This document shows, one piece after another, positions 11,801 through 20,079 of a DNA stretch of 64,000 nucleotides. Where the stretch lies: positions 67,522,714 through 67,586,713 of the forward strand of contig OX328099.1 of the NCBI GenBank assembly GCA_946811185.2. Direction: 5' to 3'. This stretch comes from Hippopus hippopus (taxonomy: Eukaryota > Mollusca > Bivalvia > Cardiida > Cardiidae). The notes beneath the pieces were generated by a model, which saw only the letters and a program-made list of their open reading frames with translations, did no database searches and was not told where the DNA came from. Made by a program: the position numbers and the translations under genes. The stretch's first letter is position 1, and each line of letters opens with the position of its first letter.

Positions 11801-11917
11801 TCCTTTCTCACAATTCCAAATATTTATGCAACCAAAATATTCAGAGAGAAATACGAAGCTCATGCCAGGGCAAATATTGAGGATGAAATTAGACGCCTGC
11901 TTGGACAGGATAAATGA
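5729..11917 (+). CDS. HD-superfamily metal-dependent phosphohydrolase (COG4339-like), complete, 6 exons
   Basis: Exons 5729-5838, 7166-7273, 8204-8294, 10143-10308, 11371-11450 and 11792-11917 join into 681 nt (226 aa plus TGA). Every intron is GT-AG and all phases match. Metal-ligand motifs of the HD fold are present: FYHTIDHI (His40, His44), FFHDVLYEP with the His72-Asp73 pair and DNEEKSA after it, TKSH (His126) and DMDMAILG (Asp147/Asp149). IRKEY, GRAKVLKSFL and [11 protein letters not shown] follow, as in bacterial COG4339 proteins of about 200 residues. The HD codon pair spans the exon 2/3 junction. Substrate is unknown; the family is inferred to hydrolyse phosphate esters or nucleotides. 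The ATG at 5729 is the first in frame in this exon, but a 5' untranslated exon upstream is likely, since an AG acceptor precedes 5719. Confidence 0.88.
5862..6003. repeat. Family J foldback repeat
   Basis: AAGAACATTCTTAGTCTTAT and, inverted, AATAAGACTGAGAATATTT frame an inner pair around ATTGGTTGTGTTAC. Relatives lie at 33236, 53930 and 55541. Confidence 0.6.
6004..6232 (-). mobile_element. Family A MITE, full length
   Basis: TTAA at 6004-6007 and 6229-6232, with the GGTTACC centre. It directly abuts the family J foldback on its left. HD gene intron 1. Confidence 0.82.
6266..6632 (+). mobile_element. Family I element with 3' foldback
   Basis: It begins TTATCACATAACCTCCC. The last part holds inverted arms: CTGACATTCGTTGGCGTATG (6486) and its partner ending CAACTCATGTCAG (6630). 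A diverged inverted copy is at 34052-34346. Confidence 0.55.
6759..6987 (+). mobile_element. Family A MITE, full length, near-perfect hairpin
   Basis: TTAA ends at 6759-6762 and 6984-6987. The palindrome with centre GCTGGTAACCAGC (about 6815-6880) is close to perfect over 30-bp arms. Confidence 0.88.
7166..7273 (+). CDS. HD phosphohydrolase exon 2 (YHTxxHI metal motif)
   Basis: The acceptor TTTTTCAG precedes 7166 and the donor GA|GTATGT follows 7273. It encodes residues 37-73, with [12 protein letters not shown] and AMAIFFH. The Asp of the HD pair is completed by the first base of the next exon (GA+T). Confidence 0.85.
7443..7527 (-). repeat. tRNA-like relic (SINE head)
   Basis: On the minus strand TAGCTCAGTGGTTATGG and GGGTTTGAATCCTGC resemble tRNA A and B boxes at the right spacing, but the acceptor stem does not pair well. 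It is not called as a tRNA gene. Confidence 0.45.
8204..8294 (+). CDS. HD phosphohydrolase exon 3 (HD pair, DNE motif)
   Basis: The acceptor TTGTTTTCAG precedes 8204 and CAG|GTTTGT follows 8294. It completes Asp73 and continues [18 protein letters not shown], the segment directly after the HD dyad in COG4339 proteins. It ends in phase 0. Confidence 0.85.
8345..8526 (-). mobile_element. Family A MITE, diverged
   Basis: It follows HD exon 3 closely. The hairpin reads GCTGGTAACCATC with mismatched arms. TTAA is at 8523-8526. Confidence 0.6.
8590..8725 (+). mobile_element. Family D foldback, diverged
   Basis: It contains GACAGTGTAGATCTAAGATC and, inverted, GAACTACACTATCTGC, then a second copy of the CAGTCTGATCTAAATCTAC arm. 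Confidence 0.5.
8785..8984 (+). mobile_element. Family A MITE, right end cut by a SINE
   Basis: The right terminus TTATTTGGTAAGGGCTGAA runs straight into the SINE head. Left part diverged. HD gene intron 3. Confidence 0.65.
8985..9272 (+). mobile_element. tRNA-derived SINE
   Basis: Head CAGTAGCTCAGTGGGTAG with a B-box-like GGTACGATTCC. Body carries AAGCAGCCAGTGGCTT and GCATGGATGGGTG. Tail CTGAAATAATGTTG. HD gene intron 3. Confidence 0.75.
9419..10022 (-). mobile_element. Family B MITE interrupted by about 350 bp
   Basis: The outer ends GAGCCATGTGCTGAC (9419) and CACAGATCATGGCC (10022) belong to one copy. Between about 9469 and 9816 lies unrelated sequence; the family B match resumes at CCAAGCAAGTCATTACATAA. 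Confidence 0.55.
10143..10308 (+). CDS. HD phosphohydrolase exon 4 (TKSH and DMDMAILG motifs)
   Basis: The acceptor GTTACAG precedes 10143 and GAAG|GTATTT follows 10308. It carries [13 protein letters not shown] and [14 protein letters not shown], the third and fourth metal-binding regions. An internal GTAAGT at 10168 is not used in this model, because using it would remove these motifs. Confidence 0.83.
10747..11081 (+). mobile_element. tRNA-derived SINE with imperfect 11-bp target duplication
   Basis: Flanks are TTAGTTAACCC (10747-10757) and TTGGTTAACCC (11071-11081), one mismatch. The head has TAGCTCAGTTGG and GGGTTCGATCC (A and B boxes). Tail is (AATC)n-like. It sits in HD gene intron 4, at the edge of a family D-like sequence (TTAACCCTTAGAGCC). 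Confidence 0.78.
11371..11450 (+). CDS. HD phosphohydrolase exon 5
   Basis: The acceptor CTTATTTCAG precedes 11371 and AAAG|GTAATG follows 11450. It encodes [18 protein letters not shown] and YRQGRAK, conserved in the family after the DxDLAILG motif. Confidence 0.84.
11605..11728 (+). mobile_element. Family A MITE, right half
   Basis: Only one hairpin arm (CTCTTTTGCCACAATGTTTT) and the right end remain. HD gene intron 5. Confidence 0.55.
11792..11917 (+). CDS. HD phosphohydrolase exon 6 (C-terminus and stop)
   Basis: The acceptor CTCTTTTACAG precedes 11792. It encodes [17 protein letters not shown] and [20 protein letters not shown], then TGA at 11915-11917. A family B element starts within 10 bp of the stop, so the 3' UTR is probably element-derived. 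Confidence 0.86.
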   Translation, partial: VLKSFLTIPNIYATKIFREKYEAHARANIEDEIRRLLGQDK

Positions 11918-12190
11918 AACATGAGTCATGCTCTGTGAAAAGGGGGTTTAATGCATCTGCGAAAAGTATCAACCCGGGTCAGCTTGAGCAGTCCGCGCAG
12001 GCTGACCTGGGCCAAAACTTTTCGCTGTCAGTCAATTTTCTGTATGTCCAAGGACCAGTCTACCTCATGATCAAGCCAGTTGTCAAAAAACGTGGCTGTC
12101 ATGGATCCATAAGTATGTGATAGCTTGCATGGTATGATGAATTACGGAGATGCATTAAACCCCCTTTTGCCCGAGCATGGCTCATATATG
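11918..12190 (+). mobile_element. Family B MITE directly after the HD gene stop codon
   Basis: Ends resemble GAGTCATGCTCTGTG and CCCGAGCATGGCTC. The core is CAGTCCGCGCAGGCTGAC, and GGATCCATAAGTATGTG lies near the right end. It occupies what should be the 3' UTR of the HD gene. I saw no AATAAA inside it; the nearest is at about 13120 in another family B copy. Confidence 0.7.
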
Positions 12191-12191
12191 G

Positions 12192-12682
12192 GCAATGCTC
12201 TGTGAAAAAGGGGTTTAACTCTTTACCAAACAACAAAATTTCAGACAGGTCCAAACTAAAAGCATTTTCAGAGGGCAAACTAAACATGATTCAAAAACTG
12301 AAATTGATTTTGGGAAGGGTAGAAAGCATTGTCGGGAAAAAGGAGAAAATGTTGGTTACCAGCATTTTCTCCTTTTCCAACAATGTTTCCAAAAGCCTTC
12401 ACTTTCAGGGTCGTTAAAAGTCGGGATTGTGTGGTAAAGAGTTAATACATCCGCAAAAAGTTCTGACCCATATCAGCCTGCCCAGTTCCTGCAGGCTTAC
12501 AAAGGTTGAAACCTTTTGCTGTTCATAAGCTTTCTGCATGTCCAAGGTCCATTCTACCTCATAATTCAGCCTGTTGTTAGACAAAATGTTGTCGATCCAT
12601 AATTGTATCATGACTTGTTTGGCATAATGCATCACGGATTTGCATTCAACCCCTTTTGCCAGAGCACCACTCATATTTTTGG
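12192..12682 (+). mobile_element. Family B MITE, split by a family A insertion
   Basis: Left piece ATGCTCTGTGAAAAAGGGG ends in TTAA at 12215; after the 12215-12445 insert it continues TTAATACATCCGCAAAAAG and ends CCAGAGCACCACTC. The joined sequence matches other family B copies without the insert. Confidence 0.8.
12215..12445 (-). mobile_element. Family A MITE inserted into family B at TTAA
   Basis: It is flanked by TTAA on both sides (12215-12218, 12442-12445), where the uninterrupted family B has one TTAA. Its own ends are CTCTTTACCAAACAA and TTGTGTGGTAAAGAG. The hairpin is nearly perfect. Confidence 0.9.
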
Positions 12683-12710
12683 CACTGAAAGGCCATTTCA
12701 TAAATATATA

Positions 12711-12972
12711 AACCATGCTCTGACAAATGGGAGCTTCATGCATCTCCATGATGCACTATTCTAAAGAAGTCGATTATGATTATGGACCCATAAAATCCAT
12801 TTTGTATAACAAACTGTCGATTCATAAGGTAGACTGGTCCTTTGTCATGCATAAAATTGACTAATTTCAAAAAATATTATCCAAGGTCAGCCTGCGCGGA
12901 CTGTGCAGGCTGAACTAGGTTGATACTTTTTGCAGATGCATTAAGCCCCCTTTCAAGAGAGCATGGCTTATA
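12711..12972 (-). mobile_element. Family B MITE, full length
   Basis: Ends CCATGCTCTGACAAATGGG and AGAGAGCATGGCTTA. The core is CAGCCTGCGCGGACTGTGC. Opposite in direction to its two left neighbours. Confidence 0.75.
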
Positions 12973-13009
12973 TATCTTCTGGGAGAGGAGCAATAAGGAA
13001 AGCACTTTC

Positions 13010-13222
13010 TAACATAAACTGTGCGGGCTGCACTGGCAGACCTAAGCCAAAATTGTTTAAGAGTGGTCAATTTTCTACATGTTAAAGGACCAGTCTACCT
13101 CTTGAATCTGTTGTTGTTCAATAAAGTGAATTTAATGGATCAATAATTATATGACAAGTTGCATGGTAAAATGCATAACAGAGATGCATTAAACCCCATT
13201 TTACCAGAGCATAGCTCATTAT
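13010..13222 (+). mobile_element. Family B MITE, left end missing
   Basis: It starts in the core (GTGCGGGCTGCACTGGC) and keeps the right end CCAGAGCATAGCTC. Confidence 0.65.
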
Positions 13223-13703
13223 GATAGGTGACAGTATAGGAAAAAACCTCGATTATTTGAGCATGCAGTAACAAGAGGGCATGATTTCAGAGTATTAAAT
13301 CCTCCAGGCATCCGTGATAAATTAAGTAACTTTTGTATATAGCATAGATCATGATTTGCTTTAAAGAGGCATCTGTACAGCCAGAGAGTAAACAAACGCT
13401 GTTAAGTTTTGACGGTGTTGTAATCTAGTCATCTGTGTTAACGTAGATAAAAAATAAATATAAGGTGTATCGGGTAAAGAAACTGTAGGGATTGGTCTTC
13501 GATTTAAACCAGAAACTGTGCTTGTTATGTCTATGGCTAGCCGCAATAGAATAAAATGCATTTTCTATCTGCTGTAATCTGTGCAACCTTGCAATTATCA
13601 GGGTCAATACTTAGCATGAAAATACAAGAGTGATTATAGTTTCATAAAATAAAGAAAGAAAAAAAAGTTAAAAAACTGGACGAAAACTAGTGAAGCTGTA
13701 TCT
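13223..13703. other. Intergenic stretch without recognised features
   Basis: A/T-rich sequence. Short open frames on the minus strand have no recognisable motif. I see nothing to annotate. Confidence 0.4.
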
Positions 13704-13932
13704 TTACCTCTCTACCATATGACAAAATTTTAGACTTGTCCAAATTGAAAGCACTTGCAGAAGACAAATTTAAGGTTACCCAAATGACGAAATTTGTTCT
13801 TGGTATGATAGAAAACATTGTGTGAAAAGGAGAAAATGCTGGTTTCCAGCATTTTCTCCTTCTCCCACATTGTTTTCCAATGCCATCTTCCTCATGGTAG
13901 TTAAAAGTCAAGATTGTGTGGTGAATGGTTAG
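13704..13932 (-). mobile_element. Family A MITE, full length, degraded ends
   Basis: The hairpin centre GCTGGTTTCCAGC has one changed base. The TTAA ends are mutated (CTTTACC and GGTTAG). Confidence 0.78.
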
Positions 13933-14209
13933 CAGACCTTCTGTTCTTCATCGGAAGATCTTTGAACTACACTGTCTGATACTAGGTAAGAAGTTTTTGT
14001 GGCCAAAAGAGCTTTGAAATTAGAATGATCAATGCCAAATGAGCGTTTTCTACTTACTGAATATCGGTATTGTTTATTTTGTATTAATTTTGGCTAGGAG
14101 TACAAAAAGGCCAGTAAGTACTACAAATAAGCAAGAATCATAAACTTGTATTATTAACAGGAGCTGCCAGATTTGAATACTGTCTCTCTGTTTCTCTCAG
14201 GGGAAAACT

Positions 14210-14840
14210 ATGGGATGATAACAATATTTTAGATGCTGTGCATTTTATGTACTACAGGCCGGTGGCCTTATTTACAAAATAAAGAAATTTTACCCAAGTC
14301 TGTCTCTCTCAAACTCTCACATTTACTTCAAAGGAATAACCCGTCTTCCATCGACTTGTCAAAATAATTATCTCTATCTTTATATTGTAGTTTAAAGTTT
14401 AACAAGAGAATTCAATTTGTCAGGAAGAATGATAATGATTATCTTTGCAATCTCCTCTTGAAATGCATCAGTCCACGGTTCTATAGAGTTTTGTGTCCTC
14501 ATGGTTTGTATGTTGTTTAACGCCGTTTTCAAGTATGGGACGATAACAATATTTTAGATGCGGTGCATTTTTTGTTCTATGGGCCGGCGGCCTGATTTAC
14601 AAAGTAAAAAAATCTATATAAGCCTGTCGGTCCGTCTGTCTCTAATTCTCACATTTACTTCAAAGGAATAACCCCAGTCTTCCGTCGACTTGTCAAAAAA
14701 ATTTTCTCTGTATTGTAGTTTAAAGTTTAACAAGAGAATTCAATTTGTCAGGAAGGATGATAATGATTATCTTTGCAATCTCCTCTAGAAGACAGTTCAC
14801 CAGTCATCGGTTCAATAGAGTTCTGTGTCCTCATGGTTTG
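14210..14840. repeat. Tandem duplication, two ~315-bp units
   Basis: GATAACAATATTTTAGATGC, CACATTTACTTCAAAGGAAT and TTGTCAGGAAG-ATGATAATG recur at the same spacing in 14215-14510 and 14540-14830. The units differ at scattered bases. Each is followed by a TGTTTAACGCCGTTTTCAA tail. Confidence 0.75.
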
Positions 14841-14841
14841 T

Positions 14842-14962
14842 ATGCTGTTTAACGCCGTTTTCAACATTATTTCAGTTCTATTGCGGCAGTTTGCACTCCC
14901 ATCCAATCTTATAAACAGCTCTTGCACAACATTCTGTTCAAGCCTTTGGCCGCTTTCCCATA
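14842..14962 (-). mobile_element. SINE 3' part, minus orientation
   Basis: TTTAACGCCGTTTTCAACAT is the complement of the SINE tail; the body-like GCGGCAGTTTGCACTCCCATCC follows in diverged form. The head is not recognisable. Confidence 0.5.
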
Positions 14963-15009
14963 CTTAAGACTAGTCAAAAGACAACAATTGAAATTATGTT
15001 GAAATGATG

Positions 15010-15301
15010 GGATTTGTCTTTGAAAGGATGGAACACATTGTGGGAAAAGGAAAAAATGCTGTTTCTCACAATGTTTCTAACACCTTTCTTTCTTTAGGTC
15101 TTAAAAACTCATGAATGTGTGGTACCTTTTACCACACGACTAAAAATCAGAGTTGTCAATAATTATGGAAAGCATTTGAAGACAACATTGTGCGGAAAAG
15201 GAGAAAATACTGATAAACAGCATTTTGTCCATTTCCAACAATGTATTCAAAAGTCCCCCAGGGTTCCTAAAACAAGGAACCATTTGGAAAAGGGTTTATA
15301 C
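15010..15301 (-). mobile_element. Two diverged family A MITE copies side by side
   Basis: The first keeps ACACATTGTGGGAAAAGG but has a collapsed hairpin. The second begins CTTTTACCACACGAC (15124) and ends GGAAAAGGGTTTA (15301). Confidence 0.55.
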
Positions 15302-15672
15302 AGGTTTAACTGTAATTACACCTCTCTCTCTCTCTCTCGCTCTCTCTCTCAGGCCTTTCGGAGAGGATCTGGGATTCAAAGTGTTGCATAATAATAATCC
15401 CAAATACATAACATAGGCGCTATTCAAAACTTCGTTAGTCTGTGGAATAAAATGGCACAGAAATGAGGCAGACGTATAAATTAACTATTCTTCTGCCGTT
15501 TGTGATAATGAATGTTTTTATCCTGGAGAGTGCAAAGCAAATTTAGCCTGCATTTACGTGCGCTCTTATCTTACCTTACACTCTCTGCTACTTTATCAAT
15601 ATCTTCGGTCATATGAACCCAATTCTTACAAATACGCATATCTAAGAGTTGGCAATTCAAATTTGGCAGGAA

Positions 15673-15931
15673 AACTCTCTACCACACAATTTTTAACCAC
15701 CATGAAGAAGAAGTCTTTTGAAAACATAGTTGGAAAGGAGAAAATACTCATAACCAGCAGAAACATTGTCGGAAAAGAAGTAAATGCTGGTAACCAGCAT
15801 TTTCTCCCTTTCCCACAATGTTTTTTCTCTTTCAAAGAAAAACTTCCTAATTTGTGCAACATTCAGTTTATCGTCTGCAAATGCTTCCATTCTAGATCAG
15901 TCTAAAATTTTGTTGTCTGGTAAAGAGTTAA
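15673..15931 (+). mobile_element. Family A MITE, with a partial second hairpin arm
   Basis: It ends in TTAA at 15928-15931. The left arm region is duplicated (GGAGAAAATACTCATAACCAG then GTAAATGCTGGTAACCAGC), making it ~30 bp longer than the others. Confidence 0.75.
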
Positions 15932-16142
15932 CTCTTTGCCGGTCAACAAAAATGTAGACTAATCCAAACTGAAAGTATTTGAAGACAACATTTGAAATTT
16001 GACTCAAATTGTTCTTGGTATGGTAGAAATCATTATGAGAGAAGATGCTGGTAACTAGCATTTTCTCCTTATTCCACAATGTTTTTCAAAAGGCTTCTTC
16101 CTCAAGAGTCGATAAACTAGGGATTGTGCGGTAAAGGTTTAA
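15928..16142 (-). mobile_element. Family A MITE abutting the previous copy at one TTAA
   Basis: It shares TTAA 15928-15931 with its left neighbour and runs the opposite way. Right end GTGCGGTAAAGGTTTAA is one base longer than usual. Confidence 0.75.
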
Positions 16143-16437
16143 GCGTATTGTTATAGAGTGAATTGATGACCAAAGTGCTGCAAAGTATCTCTAAAATGGT
16201 CGTGATATTTTATTGTTGCTTCCATTATAATAGGGTTGCTGAATTCCATTTGGCACTGTCATGTTTTGAAGTCTTCAGTAGAGCAAAAGTATCATGCGGT
16301 ATAAACAGAACATGTAGTGTAATCTGACAGGCTTCCTCACCGTTCTCTTTATCAGAAGTGATATTTTTTAACGTTGTTTACATTGTAATAGGGATGTTGC
16401 ATTCCATTATTCCATTTGGTATTTTCAGAATATAATG

Positions 16438-16545
16438 TGTTGGAAATTGTTGGGGAAAAAAAAGCATTTCACCATCATTTTCTCCTTTTCAAACGCCTCC
16501 TTTCCCACGGTACCATTAAACTCTTTTTTACAACTTGTCGTTTCA
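16438..16545 (-). mobile_element. Family A MITE fragment
   Basis: TTTTCTCCTTTTCAAACG and the GGTACCATTAAACTC end are recognisable; the rest is lost. Confidence 0.45.
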
Positions 16546-16579
16546 ACTTCATAGCATTACATCCCTGTCCAATGTCATT

Positions 16580-17872
16580 CACTTTCTCTCTCTCGTTTAA
16601 GTAACTCGCTAGCTCTATTGTTGTGTCCTTACTCTTTTTCACACCACCCATCTCTTTGTTCACTGACTTGATTTACATCTCTCACTCTCTTTTTTCCATC
16701 TGTCTGTTTCCTCTATTCTCTCTCCATCTGTTTTGATGTCTCTGTTTGTCCACTCACTATTCCTATCTCTGGTTTCTCTTCTCTTTCTCTGCTCATTCAT
16801 TTATTCCATCTCTTTCTATCTGTCTCTGTGTTCACTCTCTCAGTTTGTCTACTTACTTTTTACGTGTCTCTTTTTTTATCCACTCTTTCTTTCTTTCAAA
16901 TCTCTTTCTGTTCATTTACTCTTTTCAACTTTCTCTCGCCTTTTTCCCATCTGCCTCTTTGTTCATTTACTCTTTTCACCTTTCTCTCTTTTTTCCATCT
17001 GTGCTACTGTTCACTCACTATTTCTATCTCTCTCTTTGTTCATTTACTTTTTTCACCTTTCTCTCTTTTTCCATCTGCCACTCTTTTTCTCATCTTTGCC
17101 TTTCTCTTTCTGTTCATTTATTCTTTTCACCTTTCTCTGTTCACTCATTCTTTCCATCTCTCTCTCGCTTTGTTCACTCACTTTCCATATCTTTTTCCCA
17201 TCGCTCTCCTGCCTCTTATCTCTTTGTTCATTTCCTTTTCACCTTTTTCTCACTTTTTTCCCATCTGCCTTTCCCATCTGCCTCACTCACAATTTCTATC
17301 TCTCTCTTTGTTCATTTACTCTTTTCACCTTTCTCTCTTTTTTCCATCTGCCACTCTTTTTCTCATCTTTGCCTTTCTCTTTCTGTTCATATACTCCTTT
17401 CACCTTTCTCTGCCACTCTCTGTTCACTCATTCTTTCCATCTGCCTCTCCCTGTTCACTCATTCTTTCCATCTCTCTCTCGCTTTGTTCACTCACTTTCC
17501 ATATCTTTTTCCCATCGCTCTCCTGACTCTTATCTCTTTGTTCATTTCCTTTTCATCTGCCTCTCTGTTCACTCACAATTTCTATCTCTCTCTTTGTTCA
17601 TTTACTCTTTTCACCTTTCTCTCTTTTTTCCATCTGCCACTGTTCACTCATTCTTTCCATCTGCCTCTCTCCCTGTTCACTCATTCTTTCCATCTCTCTC
17701 TCTTTGTTCACTCATTCTTTCCATCTCTTTTTCCCATCACTCCCCTGTACTCTTTCTATCTCTTTCTTTGTTCATTTACTCTTTTCACATCTTTTTTCCA
17801 TCTGCCTCGCTCTGTTCACTTACTCTTCCCATCTCTCTTTTTCTCTCTCTCCACTCTTACATTTTTTTTTTA
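16580..17872. repeat. C/T-only low-complexity tract with higher-order repeats
   Basis: About 1.3 kb of nearly pure pyrimidine on this strand, built from CTCTTTTCACCTTTCTCTC, CCATCTGCC and TTGTTCACTCA phrases. Blocks recur at about 273 bp (17071/17344) and 314 bp (17141/17455). Open frames of about 400 codons here follow from the lack of A and G, not from coding. Confidence 0.88.
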
Positions 17873-17873
17873 C

Positions 17874-17946
17874 GTTGGCCATCCCCGGAATCGAAACCGG
17901 GAATCCCAGGCACAAGGCCGTAATCATAACCATTTGACCACAGTGG
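17874..17946 (-). repeat. tRNA-like relic
   Basis: On the minus strand GTGGTCAAATGGTTATGATT and CCCGGTTTCGATTCCGGG resemble A and B boxes, with a paired T-arm but an 8-nt loop and no acceptor stem. It is probably a SINE head or tRNA pseudogene. Confidence 0.45.
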
Positions 17947-18159
17947 TCGTTGTGAAAGCCTATTCAATCCATTAATTTAAACTTATTATTCGCACCTTTT
18001 AAGCCCCCCCCCCCAGGGCCATTACCCATAATGCAAATCGACTGTGTTTATTTCTTTAGTATTATCCAATACGTATTTTGCGGTTAAAAAATATTCTTCT
18101 GCATATATGCGAACAAGCACATGCACAGACATGTATACAGACAAAATACATATTCTTAC

Positions 18160-18275
18160 AAATAATGTGAGAAGAAGAGCAAGATCAAGAAGGAGAGAGA
18201 GTCAGATGGACAGAGAGATAGACAGAGATAAAAAGGAAGAAAAACAGAGACAAAGACAGACAGACAGAGACTCAA
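18160..18275. repeat. Purine-rich simple sequence (GA/GACA-like)
   Basis: AGACAGAGATAAAAAGGAAG and CAGACAGACAGAGAC phrases; no coding value seen. Confidence 0.6.
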
Positions 18276-18404
18276 AATATTATCCAGCAATTGGCATCAA
18301 CAACATTTACAGAAAGAGGGCAGGCACGTGTCACTTAATTTTGAAATGGTTTGGTACTTGTGGCTTTTTGCTACTGCATGAAAAGATCCATGTCATCCAC
18401 AAAT

Positions 18405-18572
18405 GACTTCCGTCTAAAATTTGGGCTTGTCATTGTTTTCACCTTAGTTATGCTGGAAGGCAGCCAGTGGCTTGCGAATAATATCTTGCGAAGTACTGGT
18501 AATAAAAGCTCCGGGCAAACATGGATAGGTGCACGAGCCGCCACGATATATAACTGAAATAATATTCAAAAC
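18405..18572 (+). mobile_element. SINE, 5' truncated
   Basis: It keeps GGCAGCCAGTGGCTTGCG, ACATGGATAGGTGCA and the AACTGAAATAATATTC tail. The tRNA head is missing. Confidence 0.6.
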
Positions 18573-18841
18573 GTGTTTTTTTTTTTTTCTCTCTACAAAC
18601 CCATTTGAAAAGAAAACTGAACAGTGTCCATATTCTAATTTACATAAGATTGATGTTGATACTTGGTAATATTAAAAAAAAAAAAACTCTAAGGAACAGA
18701 TAACTCGGTGCTCTAAATGCCGTTATGTAATTGAAATAATGTTGAAAACAACCTTAACCATATAAGTCTTATTTTCAGACCTACTCAATCCTCTTCTATC
18801 CAATCTGATCTTGATCAGCTTATTGTACAACTGATATTATG

Positions 18842-19066
18842 TTTACCCTTTACCAAACAATAGCGTGTTTAAACGATCCTGAAGAGTAAAGTTTTTTTTA
18901 AAACGTTGTGGCGAAAGGAGTAAATGCTGGAAACCAGCATTTACTCCTTTTTCCTACAATGTTTCATAACCTGTTTGAGATGCAATCATTTGATCCAATC
19001 CAAATTGTCGTCTGCAAATCCTTTCAGTTTTGACAGTTGTAAAAGTTTTTCTTCTGGTAAAGATTT
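18842..19066 (+). mobile_element. Family A MITE, full length
   Basis: The hairpin GGAGTAAATGCTGGAAACC is imperfect in one base. The right end runs into a truncated family B copy. Confidence 0.78.
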
Positions 19067-19152
19067 GTCAATTTTCTGCATGTCCGAGGACTACTTGGTA
19101 TAATGCGTCAGGGAGATGCATTAGATCCCCTATGCCAGAGCATGTTTCAAAT
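19064..19152 (+). mobile_element. Family B MITE, truncated piece
   Basis: TCAATTTTCTGCATGTCCGA, GGGAGATGCATTAGATCCCC and CCAGAGCATGTTTC remain; the middle is lost. Confidence 0.5.
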
Positions 19153-19396
19153 GTGACCCGTCACGCAAAAAGGGGCCATCTGGGAACTGCGAAAAGTGTT
19201 AACCCTGGTCAGACTGCGCGAATTGCGCAGGCTGACCAGGGTAGACACTTTTCGCATTTATGATATTTTCTGTATAAAAAGTGGTCATTCTACCTTGTTA
19301 TACATCAACTTAAATTGACCTGCACTATCGTTGATCTCTTTTCATCTGATTGATGTACGGAATTCCCAGATGGTCCCTTTTTGCGTGACGGGTCAC
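19153..19396. mobile_element. Family E element with 33-bp TIRs
   Basis: TIRs GTGACCCGTCACGCAAAAAG (19153) and its complement ending at 19396 pair over about 33 bp. Inside is CAGACTGCGCGAATTGCGC-type core shared with family B. AAAT lies on both sides. Confidence 0.75.
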
Positions 19397-19452
19397 AAAT
19401 ATTTGAACACTTTTTCCTGTCTTGGAATAAACGGCAGATGTCTGACTAGCTG

Positions 19453-19720
19453 TGGATCAGCCTGGTAGCTCGGTCAAAAACCAACAGAGGCCACTGGTTT
19501 GAATCCCCCAGCTGGGCCGATTTCTTCTCGAGTTTTGGTTATAACCGTTGCGACAAGATTCATTTTTCTCTCAACACTGATAATTGCTTCGAGAATGGTT
19601 GTGTAGGAAAGCAGCCAGTGGCTTTGGAAGAATAATGTGCAAGGTACTGGTAAAACAAACTCGAGGAGACTATGGATAGCTGTACCGACTGCCAACATAT
19701 AACAGTAATAATCTTAATAT
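19453..19720 (+). mobile_element. tRNA-derived SINE, diverged
   Basis: Head GGTAGCTCGGTCAAAAACC and B-box-like GGTTTGAATCCCC; body AAGCAGCCAGTGGCTTTGG. Tail AACAGTAATAATCTT is mutated. Confidence 0.65.
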
Positions 19721-19841
19721 TAGAATAACAGGTTTTAACCTTTAACCTGCTAATTAAGTAGAATGAAATTTTCAAGCTGATATTAAGAAGCCAAATTTTG
19801 TTATTTCCAAAAACTATTTTTAGGGAAAAATATCGCCCTAA

Positions 19842-19915
19842 CAAACAGTGTAGATCTAAGATCGGATTGCAAGTTCTGCTTAGTATTATCTTAATCTGCA
19901 CTGTCCACAAAAGGT
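19842..19915 (+). mobile_element. Family D palindrome piece
   Basis: CAGTGTAGATCTAAGATCGG and, inverted, TTAATCTGCACTGTCCAC. Confidence 0.5.
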
Positions 19916-20079
19916 CTTTGTCTCGCGCCTAGCACCAAGAGGATTAAGATTCATATAAGAACAATAACTGCCGTGTAAAAAATTGTCGACCAGTATACGA
20001 GTTGCCTCCCTTGTACTAGTGTACAACACAAGATGACTGCGTTTGACTGCATTCGATGCATTAGTTGATTCTTTATTCG

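Noticed and set aside
17874..17946. A possible tRNA on the minus strand
   Set aside because: The T-arm pairs but the T-loop has 8 nt and the acceptor stem cannot be closed; treated as a relic.
16733..17975. Open frames of about 400 codons (Phe/Ser/Leu/His-rich) in overlapping frames
   Set aside because: They follow from C/T-only sequence, which contains few stop codons. Several frames are open at once, the translation is FSLSTH-type low complexity, and no motif or splice structure is seen.
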